Counted from the stretch's first letter, positions 1-8,577 are shown. The stretch: DNA of 39,556 nt from Dehalococcoidia bacterium (GCA_009619075.1 WJOY01000017.1:1-39556); one strand, 5' to 3'. Numbers and translations are program-made. The notes: generated by a model from the letters alone, not told the origin.

Positions 1-77
1 ACCAAAGCTTACTCACTACACTAAACCTGGCCCAGACCATCCCTGGCGTAGGCCTTTTAGAATCCATATCGATAGGG

Positions 78-120
78 GGTGACAAATTCGCTGAATAATT
101 AAGGTGACATTTTCGCTGGA
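78..120. repeat. Pair of tandem 18-bp repeats, transposon-end type
   Basis: Two near-identical units, GGTGACAAATTCGCTGAA at 78-95 and GGTGACATTTTCGCTGGA at 103-120, lie 25 bp apart in the same orientation, with AT-rich spacer between them. Tandem short repeats of this kind are common at the ends of transposons with rve-type transposases, and a decayed transposase fragment starts about 50 bp away. A degenerate third match lies at 5443-5460. No matching opposite end was seen nearby. Confidence 0.5.
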
Positions 121-168
121 CAACAACATACCACTTTCTTAACCTTTCCTCCATTTTCAGGAAAATAA

Positions 169-417
169 CTAACACACAGCTTTATTCCACCCCAAACAAT
201 TTTGAAGGCGTTTCACATCCCAGGGCCTGGTGTGGGCGTTCATGGTTACAGTATATCGCCATACATCAAGCTTCCTTTGAGCATCTAGAGGGTCCAGATA
301 GTCATTAGCATGGCTCACCTCTTCTTTAATTGTCCGAATAAGCCTTTCTACCATCACGTGGTTTGAGGATGGTAGTTTCTCCCTTGGATGTGGTAGTAAG
401 GAGACACTTGAAGCATT
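169..417 (-). pseudogene. Decayed DDE (rve) transposase, C-terminal fragment
   Basis: The minus strand reads through from a stop at 418-420 to a stop at 169. It contains the signature MVERLIRTIKEEV, the conserved Glu-containing helix at the end of the integrase core in IS3/IS481-type transposases (normally N-x-M-x-E-R-x-x-x-T-x-K-x-E). The following sequence (L-D-A-Q-R-K-L-D-V-W and N-A-H-T-R-P-W) resembles the usual Y-N-x-x-R-P-H tail, but degenerate. The rest of the transposase cannot be read: the upstream 420-700 stretch is broken by stops, although short islands such as AFRHLPTSKWVKDYIEDY hint at further remnant. This is a dead insertion-sequence scar, not an active gene. The exact IS family is uncertain. 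Confidence 0.6.
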
Positions 418-420
418 TCA

Positions 421-732
421 ACCACTCAAAGTAATTTAAGAAGGATATGACTAGGTGTTCCCTAGATTATAAAGAGCTTGAGGTAATGTTAAGGAGCTAT
501 ATTACAAATTGAGCAGTTACATATGCCTGGTAGAGAGCTGACAAAGATAGTCTTCTATGTAATCTTTGACCCATTTGCTGGTTGGTAGATGCCGAAATGC
601 CCTTCGCACAGTATATCAGCTTTGTGGTCAGTGTGCTTTCGCTAGGTAAACGGCAATTATAGGGGTGTTATATCTCAGCGCTGCCGATGATATAAATATT
701 TCCCCGTATATGAAAAGGCTTGCTCATAGCCC
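421..732. other. Gene-free stretch, probably more decayed transposon
   Basis: About 310 bases with no credible coding region. Stops interrupt every frame. On the minus strand, an island around 540-605 reads as a plausible protein segment in the direction of the transposase remnant, so it is probably the decayed middle of the same element. No tRNA, repeat array or clear promoter was seen. Confidence 0.4.
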
Positions 733-1206
733 CTATCTCCTGGAGGTAGCCCTAGCTAAAAGCTCCTTTTCCCTGGCTCTCATTTTGGCTTCTTCCTCTG
801 GTTGCTCATGGTCATAGCCTAAGAGATGAAGTATGCCATGAATAATTAGCAATGCTAGCTCTTGCTCAACGGAATGTCCTTGTTCCTTGGCTTGCTCCAC
901 TGCTTGAGGGTAAGAAATGATTACCTCTCCTAGGCGAGTTACGCCGTCAGGAGGCAGGACAAAAGGGGGAGAGGTTTCTTTTTGAGAAAGCATATGGAAG
1001 GCAATGACGTCCGTGGGGGCATCTACACCTCGGTAGTCTCGATTGAGCCTTCGCACCGTCTCAGAATCAGTGAAAACTAAGCTTACCTCATAAGGAGGGA
1101 TTATGCCTTCAGCTTTAAGCCCCTGCTGGGTTATTTCCCTGACCCAACTTTCGTCAACTAGCCCCCGAAATTTTTCCTCAACAGAAATTCCAATCTCTTC
1201 CAACAT
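733..1206 (-). CDS. ybeY: Endoribonuclease YbeY (16S rRNA 3'-end maturation)
   Basis: A 157-aa single-domain UPF0054 metalloprotein. The metal-binding signature H-G-x-L-H-L-x-G-Y-D-H is intact, with His123, His127 and His133. The upstream conserved T-D-V-[IL]-[AS]-F segment is present at residues 65-70. YbeY is a zinc-dependent endoribonuclease that acts in 16S rRNA maturation and late 70S ribosome quality control in the cytoplasm. The length is normal for the family and nothing looks truncated. The start is ATG at 1206 with a weak AGGAA site just upstream. It is transcribed in the same direction as the unknown 1382-2641 gene, 175 bp downstream of it, so the two may share a transcript. It lies next to an insertion-sequence scar. 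Confidence 0.95.
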   Translation of the reverse strand: MLEEIGISVEEKFRGLVDESWVREITQQGLKAEGIIPPYEVSLVFTDSETVRRLNRDYRGVDAPTDVIAFHMLSQKETSPPFVLPPDGVTRLGEVIISYPQAVEQAKEQGHSVEQELALLIIHGILHLLGYDHEQPEEEAKMRAREKELLARATSRR

Positions 1207-1298
1207 AGCAAATTCCTATCTTGCTCCCTAGGCAGCTCACTCATTTACAATATACATAGAGCTTTCGTCCTTAGCCCAAAGAATGTCGCCCATTCCGA

Positions 1299-1312
1299 GG
1301 CTTTGCGAAGCC
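1299..1312. repeat. Short perfect hairpin in intergenic repeat-like DNA
   Basis: GGCTTTGCGAAGCC forms a 5-bp stem with a TGCG loop. It sits in a GC-rich segment between ybeY and the unknown gene that has the look of dispersed intergenic repeat DNA, with nearby GGGCGAAGCGAAAC similar in flavour to the GCGAAGC repeats seen elsewhere in the window. There is no T-tract on either side, so it is not a clear terminator. Confidence 0.35.
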
Positions 1313-1381
1313 ACCAAAGGCGCTTGGGCGAAGCGAAACAAAGCTGCAAAACCCGTGTTAGGGGACGCTGTGTATGATCCT

Positions 1382-2641
1382 CTAATCGCGGCCATGCGGA
1401 AAGATCTCCCTATCAATTTCCTTTGCAAACCTAACGTAGTTATTCCATTCGGATTGCTTGATGGGGGCGCCAAACAATCTCGCTATATCACCAAGTTGAT
1501 GCTGAATAGCTGGTGCCTCCTTGGCTAGATTCCATGCATCCAGCAGGCTCTTGTAGCGATTAAGAATGAACTTCTCTTGATCCCGCTCGATAATCCTATC
1601 CACAGTCGTAGTAAACCATTTGAGAGGGTCTGCCTCTTTCACGATGTCCCAAAAGCGATAGACTAGTCGCTTTGACCTTCGATCAAGTTTCTTGGACAAG
1701 ACTTCCCAAAACTCGTTAAACTCTTCTATTGCATCAAACTGCTCACCTAGTGTGGAGGCTTTCGCTAGCCTTTCTTCATGTTTTCGGCCTGCTTCCCGTA
1801 GTTCAGCAAACTCGGAGCGCAGCTTTAGCAACTCATTGGGAAGTTGATCCCTCGCTCGACATCGGGAGAGCAATATCGAGGTTAAGGGGGGAATAGGGAT
1901 TACAGTATATCCACGATGCCTCAAGAGATCCTCAACTTTCACCTGGTAAATCTCTGCTAGCCTATGATAGAGTTCGACGGAAGGAGTTGTACTCTTAAAG
2001 AATTCCAGTTGAATGCTCGCAGCGTATAGTGGAAGCGCGGGATGGAATTGAGACGCTTGGGATAGACCAAGAATAGAACTTATGAATTTGCGCAAGTCTC
2101 GTTTAAAAATGCATATAGCGTGGTTACAATGGTCAGGTGCTCCACCAAGTACCAGAAGTGCCGTTGATTCAGCAGGCATTTTGCCAATCGGGTATAACGG
2201 CAAGATTCGTCTGAGCATACCTTTATCTACGTTTTCACGGTATTCGCGATACCACGTTTTGTCAGAATCGAGCGTCTCACCAGAAGCAGTCTCAAAGATG
2301 TATATAACGGTACCTATGTCCTCTTGTAGATGTTCGGGACCCTCTACAATCACTCGCAACATCTTTTCGCGAACGAGGGTATCAACTATAGGGCGACCTT
2401 CTGGGAATAGTGGGGCTGCAAGATTTAAGTGCATAGCGTCCGTAAAGGTGACAAAAATAGCATCGCTTAAAACGAAGCTTTCGACGAAGGTGTTAAGAGA
2501 ATACAAGAATTGAGGTGTTGGCCTTCCATAACCCCCGACGACCCAATCTAACTCATCAAGAAGATTCACAACCGTGAGTGCAGAGTTATATCCAGAGAGC
2601 GGATGTGCATTTGCCTCTGTGCTAGATCTAGCGTTGACCAT
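1382..2641 (-). CDS. Unrecognised 419-aa protein
   Basis: I do not recognise this family. The start is ATG at 2641 with a strong AGGAGGG site 6-7 bases upstream, and the frame is open for 419 codons, so it is very likely a real gene. The N-terminal half (about 20-220) looks like a mixed alpha/beta globular domain. It has a cluster G-G-A-P-D-H-C-N-H near residue 185 that could bind metal or nucleotide, but I cannot assign it. The C-terminal half (about 250-400) is highly charged and helical (many E, K, R), possibly a coiled coil around 270-310. No signal peptide or membrane helix is apparent. It lies between an insertion-sequence scar with ybeY and the divergently read mutS, a position where such housekeeping blocks often receive accessory genes. 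Confidence 0.75.
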   Translation of the reverse strand: MVNARSSTEANAHPLSGYNSALTVVNLLDELDWVVGGYGRPTPQFLYSLNTFVESFVLSDAIFVTFTDAMHLNLAAPLFPEGRPIVDTLVREKMLRVIVEGPEHLQEDIGTVIYIFETASGETLDSDKTWYREYRENVDKGMLRRILPLYPIGKMPAESTALLVLGGAPDHCNHAICIFKRDLRKFISSILGLSQASQFHPALPLYAASIQLEFFKSTTPSVELYHRLAEIYQVKVEDLLRHRGYTVIPIPPLTSILLSRCRARDQLPNELLKLRSEFAELREAGRKHEERLAKASTLGEQFDAIEEFNEFWEVLSKKLDRRSKRLVYRFWDIVKEADPLKWFTTTVDRIIERDQEKFILNRYKSLLDAWNLAKEAPAIQHQLGDIARLFGAPIKQSEWNNYVRFAKEIDREIFPHGRD

Positions 2642-2827
2642 CGCTCACCCTCCTATGCAACGTCGCCCAACCTTGCTATATACGAAACTTCCCTTCCATT
2701 CCTATAGTAGGTGCGACTTTTAATTCCCCTTACCCCATTGCTATTATACTTCTCTGGCTGTTTTTGTTGAAGTCTCCTTCTCGGTGCCTGCTGGCTTTAT
2801 GTGTCCTTAACTAATAAAATAATAGTG

Positions 2828-5374
2828 ATGGCAATAACTCCACTCAGGCAACAGTATCTCAGGGTTAAGCAGAGGTATCCTGAAGCTATCGTTTTCTTTC
2901 GCCTAGGTGATTTTTATGAAACCTTTGATGAGGATGCCAGGGTTGCTTCGCGAGAGCTGGACATTGTCTTAACCTCTCGTGGGATGGGCAAGGGGCACAA
3001 AGTGCCTATGGCGGGGATACCTTACCATGCTTTAGATAATTATTTAGCCAGGCTCATCAACCGAGGTCATAAGGTGGCTATTTGTGAGCAGCTTAGTCCT
3101 CCGGGTAAAGGGTTGGTGGATAGGGATGTCATCCGGGTAGTAACACCGGGAACAGTGATTGAGCCTAACCTGCTTGAGAGCAAAAGGAATAATTACCTGG
3201 CTAGTCTGGTTATCGAAGATGAGGAGGCAGGGATTGCCTATGTTGATATAACCACAAGCGAGTTTGCTACTACTCAGCTTCCTGCTGGTAGGATTCTCCC
3301 TGAATTGGAACGTCTTCAGCCAAGCGAGCTTCTTATTTCTGAGAATGCCAATGACTACGGTCAATTGCCATTCACTATCACCAAGCTTGATGACTATTGG
3401 TTTGATTTGGAAGTTGCGCAACAAGCTTTATTGGAGCATTTTGGCGTGGCTACTCTGGAGGGCTATGGCTGTGCCCATTTGCCTTTAGCCATAAGGGCTG
3501 CGGGCTCATTAATCCATTATGTCAGAGCGACCCAAAAGGAAGCCCTGTCACAGCTAATCAGCCTCGCCACCTACTCTACAGATTCCTTTATGATTCTCGA
3601 TGGTCAAACATGCCGCAATCTGGAGCTTTTTCGGGGTGGCAGGTGGGGAGAGACCAGCAACTCACTCCTTTCCATCGTTGACTTAACCAGAACAGCTATG
3701 GGTGGCAGGTTGCTGAAAAATCGGCTCGGGCATCCTCTTATTGACACAGTAGAATTGAATCAACGGCAAGAAGCTGTCGCCTGGTTTTATGACAATACTT
3801 TGGCTCGTCATAAAGCTGTGGCACTTCTGGCAGATATTGCTGATTTGGAGCGCTTAATTAATCGGGTGAGAAATGGCAAAGTTATGCCCCGAGAGCTAAT
3901 AACGCTACGCTCTAGCTTGGAGAAGATACCTGAACTAAAGGCAGTGATGGAAGTCAGAGAGTTTGTAGATTGGTTAGCAGCCAAATTGAAACCTTGCCCT
4001 GACATTGTGGATTTAATTAGTCAATCTATTGCCGATGAACCTGGAGATTTTGAGCAAGGTGGAGTAATAAAGGAAGGTTTCTCCCCTGAATTAGATGCGC
4101 TTCGCCACAACTCAAAGGAGGCTAAGCAGCATCTGGCTAGTCTGGAGCAGAGAGAAAGGCAGCGCACAGGAATTAAATCCTTAAAGCTAGGTTACAACAG
4201 GGTGTTTGGCTATTATATTGAGGTCTCTCGGGCTAATCTCAAGTTGGTTCCTCATGATTACATCCGTAAGCAAACATTGGCAGAAGCGGAAAGGTTTTTT
4301 ACTCCCGAACTTAAGGAATATGAGTCGCTGATCTTAACCTCACAGGAAAAGATCGCTGACCTGGAGAGTGCTATTTTCCGACAAGTTTGTCAGCAAATAG
4401 GTGCTGCTGGTGAGCAAATTTTGGCTATCGCCAGGGCTATCGCCCAGATTGATACCTTCTGTGGTCTTGCTGAGGTGGCAGCACGCTATGCCTATGTTAG
4501 GCCAAATTTAACTGCCGAAGATGTCATAGATATTAAAGGAGGGCGCCATCCTATAGTGGAGAGAAGTATAGGTAGCGATAATTTTATCCCCAACGACACT
4601 TACTTATGTAATAAGGATAACCAACTTATCATACTTACCGGTCCAAACATGTCGGGGAAATCCACTTATTTGAGACAGGTAGCCTTGATAGTTCTTTTGG
4701 CTCAAATAGGCAGCTTTGTTCCTGCGGATTCTGCCACCATTGGTATCACTGACCGCATCTTCACCCGAATTGGCGCTCAAGAAGACTTAGCTGCTGGGCA
4801 GTCTACTTTCATGGTGGAGATGACCGAGACGGCAAATATCTTACATAATGCCACTTCTCGCTCTTTGATTATCTTGGATGAAATCGGGCGGGGCACAAGT
4901 ACTTATGATGGGCTTTCCATTGCTTGGGCGGTAGCTGAGTTTATTCATGGGTCACCCAGGCTAGGCGCACAAACTCTTTTTGCTACTCACTACCATGAAT
5001 TAGTGGAATTAGCTAATACATTGCCCAGGGTGAAAAACTTTAATGTGGCTGTGGCTGAGGAGGGAGACAAGGTCGTCTTTTTACATAAAATTGTTCCTGG
5101 AGGCACTGACAGGAGTTATGGTATTCATGTAGCTCAGCTAGCTGGCTTACCAAGATCGGTGATTAATCGAGCTCAGGAAGTTTTAATTGAGTTGGAAGAG
5201 AGTCATGCTTCCAAGAAAAGCAAGACCCTTCGGCGGAAAGCACAGCAGTTTTCCCTTTTCCCGAAAGACTCTTTATTAGCCGATGAGATTGCTAAACTTG
5301 ACATTGATTCCATGTCACCCTTGGAAGCTATTACCAAGCTTTATGAACTCAAACGAATGGCCAAGGAGAAATAA
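2828..5374 (+). CDS. mutS: DNA mismatch repair protein MutS
   Basis: MutS1 ATPase that recognises mismatches and recruits MutL. With the ATG at 2828 it is 848 aa. The mismatch-binding motif G-D-F-Y-E is at residues 27-31 (Phe29 and Glu31 are the wedge pair). Connector, lever and clamp domains follow, then the ABC ATPase with Walker A GPNMSGKST near residue 605, the ILDEIGRGTST Walker B/signature region and the ATHYHEL switch. The C-terminus ends in a helix-turn-helix dimerisation region. A GTG at 2801 is in frame and would add nine residues. I prefer 2828 because family members begin M-x-x-T-P-x-x-x-Q-Y-L. Neither start has a clear ribosome site. It is read divergently from the unknown 419-aa gene, and the 186-bp gap must hold both promoters. 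Confidence 0.97.
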   Translation: MAITPLRQQYLRVKQRYPEAIVFFRLGDFYETFDEDARVASRELDIVLTSRGMGKGHKVPMAGIPYHALDNYLARLINRGHKVAICEQLSPPGKGLVDRDVIRVVTPGTVIEPNLLESKRNNYLASLVIEDEEAGIAYVDITTSEFATTQLPAGRILPELERLQPSELLISENANDYGQLPFTITKLDDYWFDLEVAQQALLEHFGVATLEGYGCAHLPLAIRAAGSLIHYVRATQKEALSQLISLATYSTDSFMILDGQTCRNLELFRGGRWGETSNSLLSIVDLTRTAMGGRLLKNRLGHPLIDTVELNQRQEAVAWFYDNTLARHKAVALLADIADLERLINRVRNGKVMPRELITLRSSLEKIPELKAVMEVREFVDWLAAKLKPCPDIVDLISQSIADEPGDFEQGGVIKEGFSPELDALRHNSKEAKQHLASLEQRERQRTGIKSLKLGYNRVFGYYIEVSRANLKLVPHDYIRKQTLAEAERFFTPELKEYESLILTSQEKIADLESAIFRQVCQQIGAAGEQILAIARAIAQIDTFCGLAEVAARYAYVRPNLTAEDVIDIKGGRHPIVERSIGSDNFIPNDTYLCNKDNQLIILTGPNMSGKSTYLRQVALIVLLAQIGSFVPADSATIGITDRIFTRIGAQEDLAAGQSTFMVEMTETANILHNATSRSLIILDEIGRGTSTYDGLSIAWAVAEFIHGSPRLGAQTLFATHYHELVELANTLPRVKNFNVAVAEEGDKVVFLHKIVPGGTDRSYGIHVAQLAGLPRSVINRAQEVLIELEESHASKKSKTLRRKAQQFSLFPKDSLLADEIAKLDIDSMSPLEAITKLYELKRMAKEK

Positions 5375-5442
5375 TTTGGGTATGGATATAGCACCTACCA
5401 CTAGCCTCTCAGACTATCTTTTGAGGACTGTAGTGGCATCTG

Positions 5443-5460
5443 GGTGACAAAATCGTAGAA
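5443..5460 (+). repeat. Lone match to the transposon-end repeat
   Basis: GGTGACAAAATCGTAGAA differs at about 3 of 18 positions from the repeat at 78-95. It sits in the mutS-rpmF gap without any transposase nearby. It may be the scar of an excised element or chance. Confidence 0.3.
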
Positions 5461-5484
5461 CATTAACAAATAACCACAATGTGC

Positions 5485-5516
5485 TTGACTTAGGAGAGAT
5501 AATACGTCAATATACT
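5485..5516 (+). promoter_or_regulatory. Candidate sigma-70 promoter for rpmF-fabD-nusB
   Basis: TTGACT at 5485-5490 is a good -35 box. TATACT at 5511-5516 is a fair -10 box, but the 20-bp spacing is long; a weaker CAATAT at 5508-5513 would give 17 bp. It lies about 70 bp before the rpmF start, in the only sizeable gap between mutS and rpmF. Confidence 0.4.
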
Positions 5517-5584
5517 GTGCTAAATTTGCTTATGAAACCAGTATGACGACCTGATCGCACCGGGATTAAGGAGGTAAGTTCTAT

Positions 5585-5779
5585 ATGGCTCTGCCTAAGA
5601 AAAAAACTGCCAAGGCACGCCAAGGTAAAAGGCGTAGCCACCTTAAGCTTAATCTACCGGCCTTGGATATCTGCCCTCAGTGCCAGAGTCTTAAGTTAGC
5701 TCACCATGTTTGCCCTACTTGCGGTAGTTATAATGATAGACATGCGGTCGAGGTCAAGACACCTAAGAAAAAAGGCTAG
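5585..5779 (+). CDS. rpmF: 50S ribosomal protein L32
   Basis: A 64-aa basic protein beginning M-A-L-P-K-K-K-T-A-K-A-R, the L32 N-terminus, with two C-x-x-C knuckles (C-P-Q-C and C-P-T-C) forming the zinc ribbon of the C+ form of L32. It is a component of the large ribosomal subunit. The start is supported by an AAGGAGGTAAG ribosome site just upstream. It heads a short operon with fabD and nusB (8-bp gap to fabD), a translation-plus-fatty-acid arrangement common in bacteria. Confidence 0.95.
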   Translation: MALPKKKTAKARQGKRRSHLKLNLPALDICPQCQSLKLAHHVCPTCGSYNDRHAVEVKTPKKKG

Positions 5780-5787
5780 CTAGGGGT

Positions 5788-6735
5788 ATGGCTGAGATAT
5801 CTAAGACAGCCTATGTTTTTCCTGGGCAAGGGTCCCAGAGCGTTGGTATGGGGTTGGACTTATATCGCCGCTATTCCACAGCTAGGGAAGTCTTCGATGA
5901 AGCTGATGCTACCTTAGGTTTTCCTCTCTCTCGCTTATGCTTCGAAGGACCGGAAGAGGAACTAACAAGAACAGATAATGCCCAGCCAGCGATATTAGTA
6001 ACCAGTATTGCTTGCCTAAGAGCAGCTCAACAAGCTAGCAATAAGGATTCGCCTTCCCCTTCCTTTGTCGCTGGACATAGCTTGGGGGAATACACTGCCC
6101 TCGTGGCTGCCAATGCCCTCAGCTTGGGCGATGCCGTGCGCTTAGTTCGGGAAAGGGGGAGATTAATGAATGAAGCGGGTCAAAAAGTTCCAGGGAGCAT
6201 GCTAGCCATAATAGGGCTTGATGTAGACACTGTTGAGGATGTATGCCTTCATAGTAAAAGCACTATCTCCAACATCAACTGCCCAGGACAGATTATAATC
6301 AGTGGCGCTACTGATGCTCTGGCTGAAGCCAGCAAATTAGCTAGAATGAAAGGTGCCCGTCGCCTTATTCCCTTGAAGGTAAGCGGGGCTTTCCATTCCC
6401 CCTTAATGGAACCGATTATGGCTGAATTCGACGAAGTTATCTCAAACTTCATCTTTCATCCACCAGTTATTCCCTTGATAGCTAACGTAACTGCTCAGCC
6501 ACTGACTGATGTTGATTTCATCAAAGAGGAACTCCTAAAACAGCTTCGCCACTGCATCCAATGGCAGCCTTCTATTGAATATATGATGCGTAACGGGGTT
6601 ACTTCCTTTTATGAAATTGGCCCCGGAAGGGTGCTCTGTGGTTTAATTAAACGAATCGATCCAAGAGTACAGATTTTCAACATCTCAGGAATTGAGGATG
6701 TCACACAGCTAGAAAATTCAGCCACATCCAACTAA
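5788..6735 (+). CDS. fabD: Malonyl-CoA:ACP transacylase FabD
   Basis: A 315-aa acyltransferase that moves malonyl from CoA to acyl carrier protein, supplying fatty-acid elongation. The N-terminal F-P-G-Q-G-S-Q motif is at 11-17. The nucleophile elbow G-H-S-L-G-E-Y has Ser98. The catalytic His is in G-A-F-H-S-P-L-M at His203. Length is normal. The ATG at 5788 follows the rpmF stop by 8 bp, indicating cotranscription. No neighbouring fab genes are in view. Confidence 0.96.
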   Translation: MAEISKTAYVFPGQGSQSVGMGLDLYRRYSTAREVFDEADATLGFPLSRLCFEGPEEELTRTDNAQPAILVTSIACLRAAQQASNKDSPSPSFVAGHSLGEYTALVAANALSLGDAVRLVRERGRLMNEAGQKVPGSMLAIIGLDVDTVEDVCLHSKSTISNINCPGQIIISGATDALAEASKLARMKGARRLIPLKVSGAFHSPLMEPIMAEFDEVISNFIFHPPVIPLIANVTAQPLTDVDFIKEELLKQLRHCIQWQPSIEYMMRNGVTSFYEIGPGRVLCGLIKRIDPRVQIFNISGIEDVTQLENSATSN

Positions 6736-6737
6736 CT

Positions 6738-7202
6738 ATGGGTTTAAGGCGAAAGGCGCGAGTCACTGCTCTTCAGATACTCTATGAGCTCGATTGCACA
6801 GAACATGGAGCAAAAGAAACTTTAGCTCGTTTAGCCACTGAGAAAGCGTTACCGCAAGAGGCACTTAGCTTCAGTGAGGAACTTATACAAGGGGTGCTGC
6901 AAAATAAATTCAAACTCGATGACATCATTAAGCGCTTTGCACCAGCTTTTCCTATAGAACAAATGTCTGTTATCGATAGAAATATCCTGCGTCTTGCCAT
7001 CTTTGAGATTTTATTTGATAATAACACCCCAATTAAGGTAGCTATAAATGAGGCTGTAGAGCTAGCTAAGGCTTTTGGCAGCGATTCTTCGCCAAGGCTA
7101 ATTAACGGAGTGTTAGGGTCAATAGTAACTGAATATGGTGCGAAGAAACTCAAGTCAGAAAACCTAACAGACCGTTCAAGACACTATTGCTTACCTTTAT
7201 GA
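6738..7202 (+). CDS. nusB: Transcription antitermination factor NusB
   Basis: A 154-aa all-helical RNA-binding protein of the NusB family. It starts R-R-K-A-R-V-T-A-L-Q-I-L-Y-E-L-D and contains the conserved D-R-N-I-L-R-L-A-I-F-E-I-L and P-x-K-V-A-I-N-E-A-V-E-L-A-K segments. It binds boxA RNA with NusE (S10) for rRNA antitermination. The ATG lies 2 bp after the fabD stop, so translation is probably coupled. The last 15 or so residues diverge from the family but do not disturb the core. Confidence 0.95.
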   Translation: MGLRRKARVTALQILYELDCTEHGAKETLARLATEKALPQEALSFSEELIQGVLQNKFKLDDIIKRFAPAFPIEQMSVIDRNILRLAIFEILFDNNTPIKVAINEAVELAKAFGSDSSPRLINGVLGSIVTEYGAKKLKSENLTDRSRHYCLPL

Positions 7203-7288
7203 CCACGGAATAGAAGACGAGTAACTCTCCTTTTAATAACTTTGCCATGCCGACTTTCAGGAAAATTTGGAAATTTTTACGCAAAGTA

Positions 7289-7318
7289 TTGCTTTTTGCT
7301 TAATCTTTGTTTTATAAT
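7289..7318 (+). promoter_or_regulatory. Sigma-70-type promoter for the hdr/mvh operon
   Basis: TTGCTT (-35, 7289-7294) and a consensus TATAAT (-10, 7313-7318) are separated by 18 bp in very AT-rich DNA. Transcription would start near 7325, only some 15 bases before a terminator-like hairpin. No other candidate promoter was noticed between nusB and the hdr genes. Confidence 0.6.
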
Positions 7319-7338
7319 ATTTTCTCGTGCTTAAAAAG

Positions 7339-7376
7339 GGATAGCTAGAGGGTTTTTACGCTAGCTATCCTTTTTT
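7339..7376 (+). terminator. Intrinsic terminator or attenuator before hdrD
   Basis: Perfect 10-bp inverted repeat: GGATAGCTAG (7339-7348), a 12-nt loop, CTAGCTATCC (7361-7370), then TTTTTT (7371-7376). A5 precedes the left arm, so the structure could work in both directions. It may simply terminate the nusB operon. However, the promoter at 7289-7318 lies upstream of it, so transcripts reaching hdrD from that promoter must read through, as in attenuation. Confidence 0.75.
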
Positions 7377-7410
7377 ATTGCCCATTTTGGAAAGTGCGGT
7401 TTATGTTGAA

Positions 7411-8559
7411 ATGGAAGTGCTAAGCCCCTACAAGGAAGCTACAGAGGTAATAATTGAGGCTGGCGGTGAGCCTCTTAGATTGTGTTACCAATGTGGTATT
7501 TGCACCGGCACCTGTCCTTGGAATTTGGTTAGAGGCTTTATTGTTCGCCGTATTATTCATGAAGCTCAACTCGGAGCGACAGATTTTGGCAACGAAGAGG
7601 TCTGGCTTTGTGCTACCTGTCGGGCTTGTGTCCAGAGGTGCCCTCGCGGTGTAGAGATAATTGATGTTATGAGGGCTATGCGCCGAGCCGTAGTTAGCTT
7701 GGGCATTGGCATTGTCCCTGATGCCCTCAGAATCTCAGCCAAAAACATCGCTGGTGCTGGCAATCCACTTGGCGAGGCCCCAGAAAAACGAGGTGATTGG
7801 GCCAAGGATTTAGGGCTGAAGAAATTCTCGCCGGGCACGGAAATACTTTATTTCCCGTGTTGTGTTCCCGCATATGACCCTGATGTTAAAGTGGTGTCTC
7901 GGGCTACCGCCACTATCCTCAGCGAATTAGGAGTAGATTTTGGCATTTTAGGCAGTGAGGAGAGATGCTGCGGTGAGGCAATCCGCAAGGCTGGATATGA
8001 AGATACATTTCACAGCCTGGCTCAGAGCAATATTAATGCCTTCAGTAGCAACGACGTTAAGACTGTAGTGGTCTCCTCACCGCATTGTTACCACACCTTT
8101 AAGAATGAGTATCCTGAACTCGGAGGTGAATTCCAAGTAATTCATATCACTCAATACTTAGCCCAGCTTATTGACCAAGGGAGATTAAAGTTTTCTAAGG
8201 AAATAAATAAAAGGGTAATTTACTCTGATCCTTGTTATTTAGGACGGCACAATGGCATATACGACGAGCCAAGGAGGGTATTACAAAGTATTTCCGGCCT
8301 GGAATTAATTGAATTTCCCGATCCTCGTGAGGATAGTCTTTGTTGTGGTGGTGGTGGTGGCAGAATCTGGATGGAGACCGTGAAGGGAGAAAGATTTTCT
8401 GATATAAGAGTGGAGCAAGCTCTAGAGAAGGGCGCAGATATAATAGCTGTGGCTTGCCCTTACTGCTTCCTCAACTATAGGGATAGCGTGCTCACTATGG
8501 ACAAGGCAGAGGTTATTGAGGTTAAAGATGTCTCGGAGCTTGTTGCTGAAGCAATGTAG
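7411..8559 (+). CDS. hdrD: HdrD-type subunit 1 (HdrC-HdrB fusion)
   Basis: About 382 aa from the ATG at 7411. TTG codons at 7378 and 7387 are in frame but sit against the terminator hairpin, and no start has a good ribosome site. N-terminal HdrC-like ferredoxin: C25-x2-C28-x2-C31-x3-C35 and C67-x2-C70-x2-C73-x3-C77, two [4Fe-4S] clusters. HdrB-like CCG domains follow: the first has F-P-C-C, E-E-R-C-C-G and S-P-H-C; the second has S-D-P-C, S-L-C-C-G-G-G-G-G and A-C-P-Y-C. Such proteins carry the non-cubane clusters that reduce a disulfide or similar acceptor in heterodisulfide-reductase complexes. It is first in the operon, before HdrA1 and MvhD1. The natural acceptor is unknown. Confidence 0.88.
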   Translation: MEVLSPYKEATEVIIEAGGEPLRLCYQCGICTGTCPWNLVRGFIVRRIIHEAQLGATDFGNEEVWLCATCRACVQRCPRGVEIIDVMRAMRRAVVSLGIGIVPDALRISAKNIAGAGNPLGEAPEKRGDWAKDLGLKKFSPGTEILYFPCCVPAYDPDVKVVSRATATILSELGVDFGILGSEERCCGEAIRKAGYEDTFHSLAQSNINAFSSNDVKTVVVSSPHCYHTFKNEYPELGGEFQVIHITQYLAQLIDQGRLKFSKEINKRVIYSDPCYLGRHNGIYDEPRRVLQSISGLELIEFPDPREDSLCCGGGGGRIWMETVKGERFSDIRVEQALEKGADIIAVACPYCFLNYRDSVLTMDKAEVIEVKDVSELVAEAM

Positions 8560-8577
8560 CCAAGAGAGAGGGATGAA

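Noticed and set aside
1237-1473. 78-codon minus-strand frame overlapping the end of the 419-aa gene
   Set aside because: It has no ribosome site, overlaps a real gene's 3' end and runs through repeat-like DNA; composition is not protein-like.
5398-5435. Terminator after mutS (CCACTA ... TAGTGG)
   Set aside because: The stem is interrupted, the loop is long and no T-tract follows.
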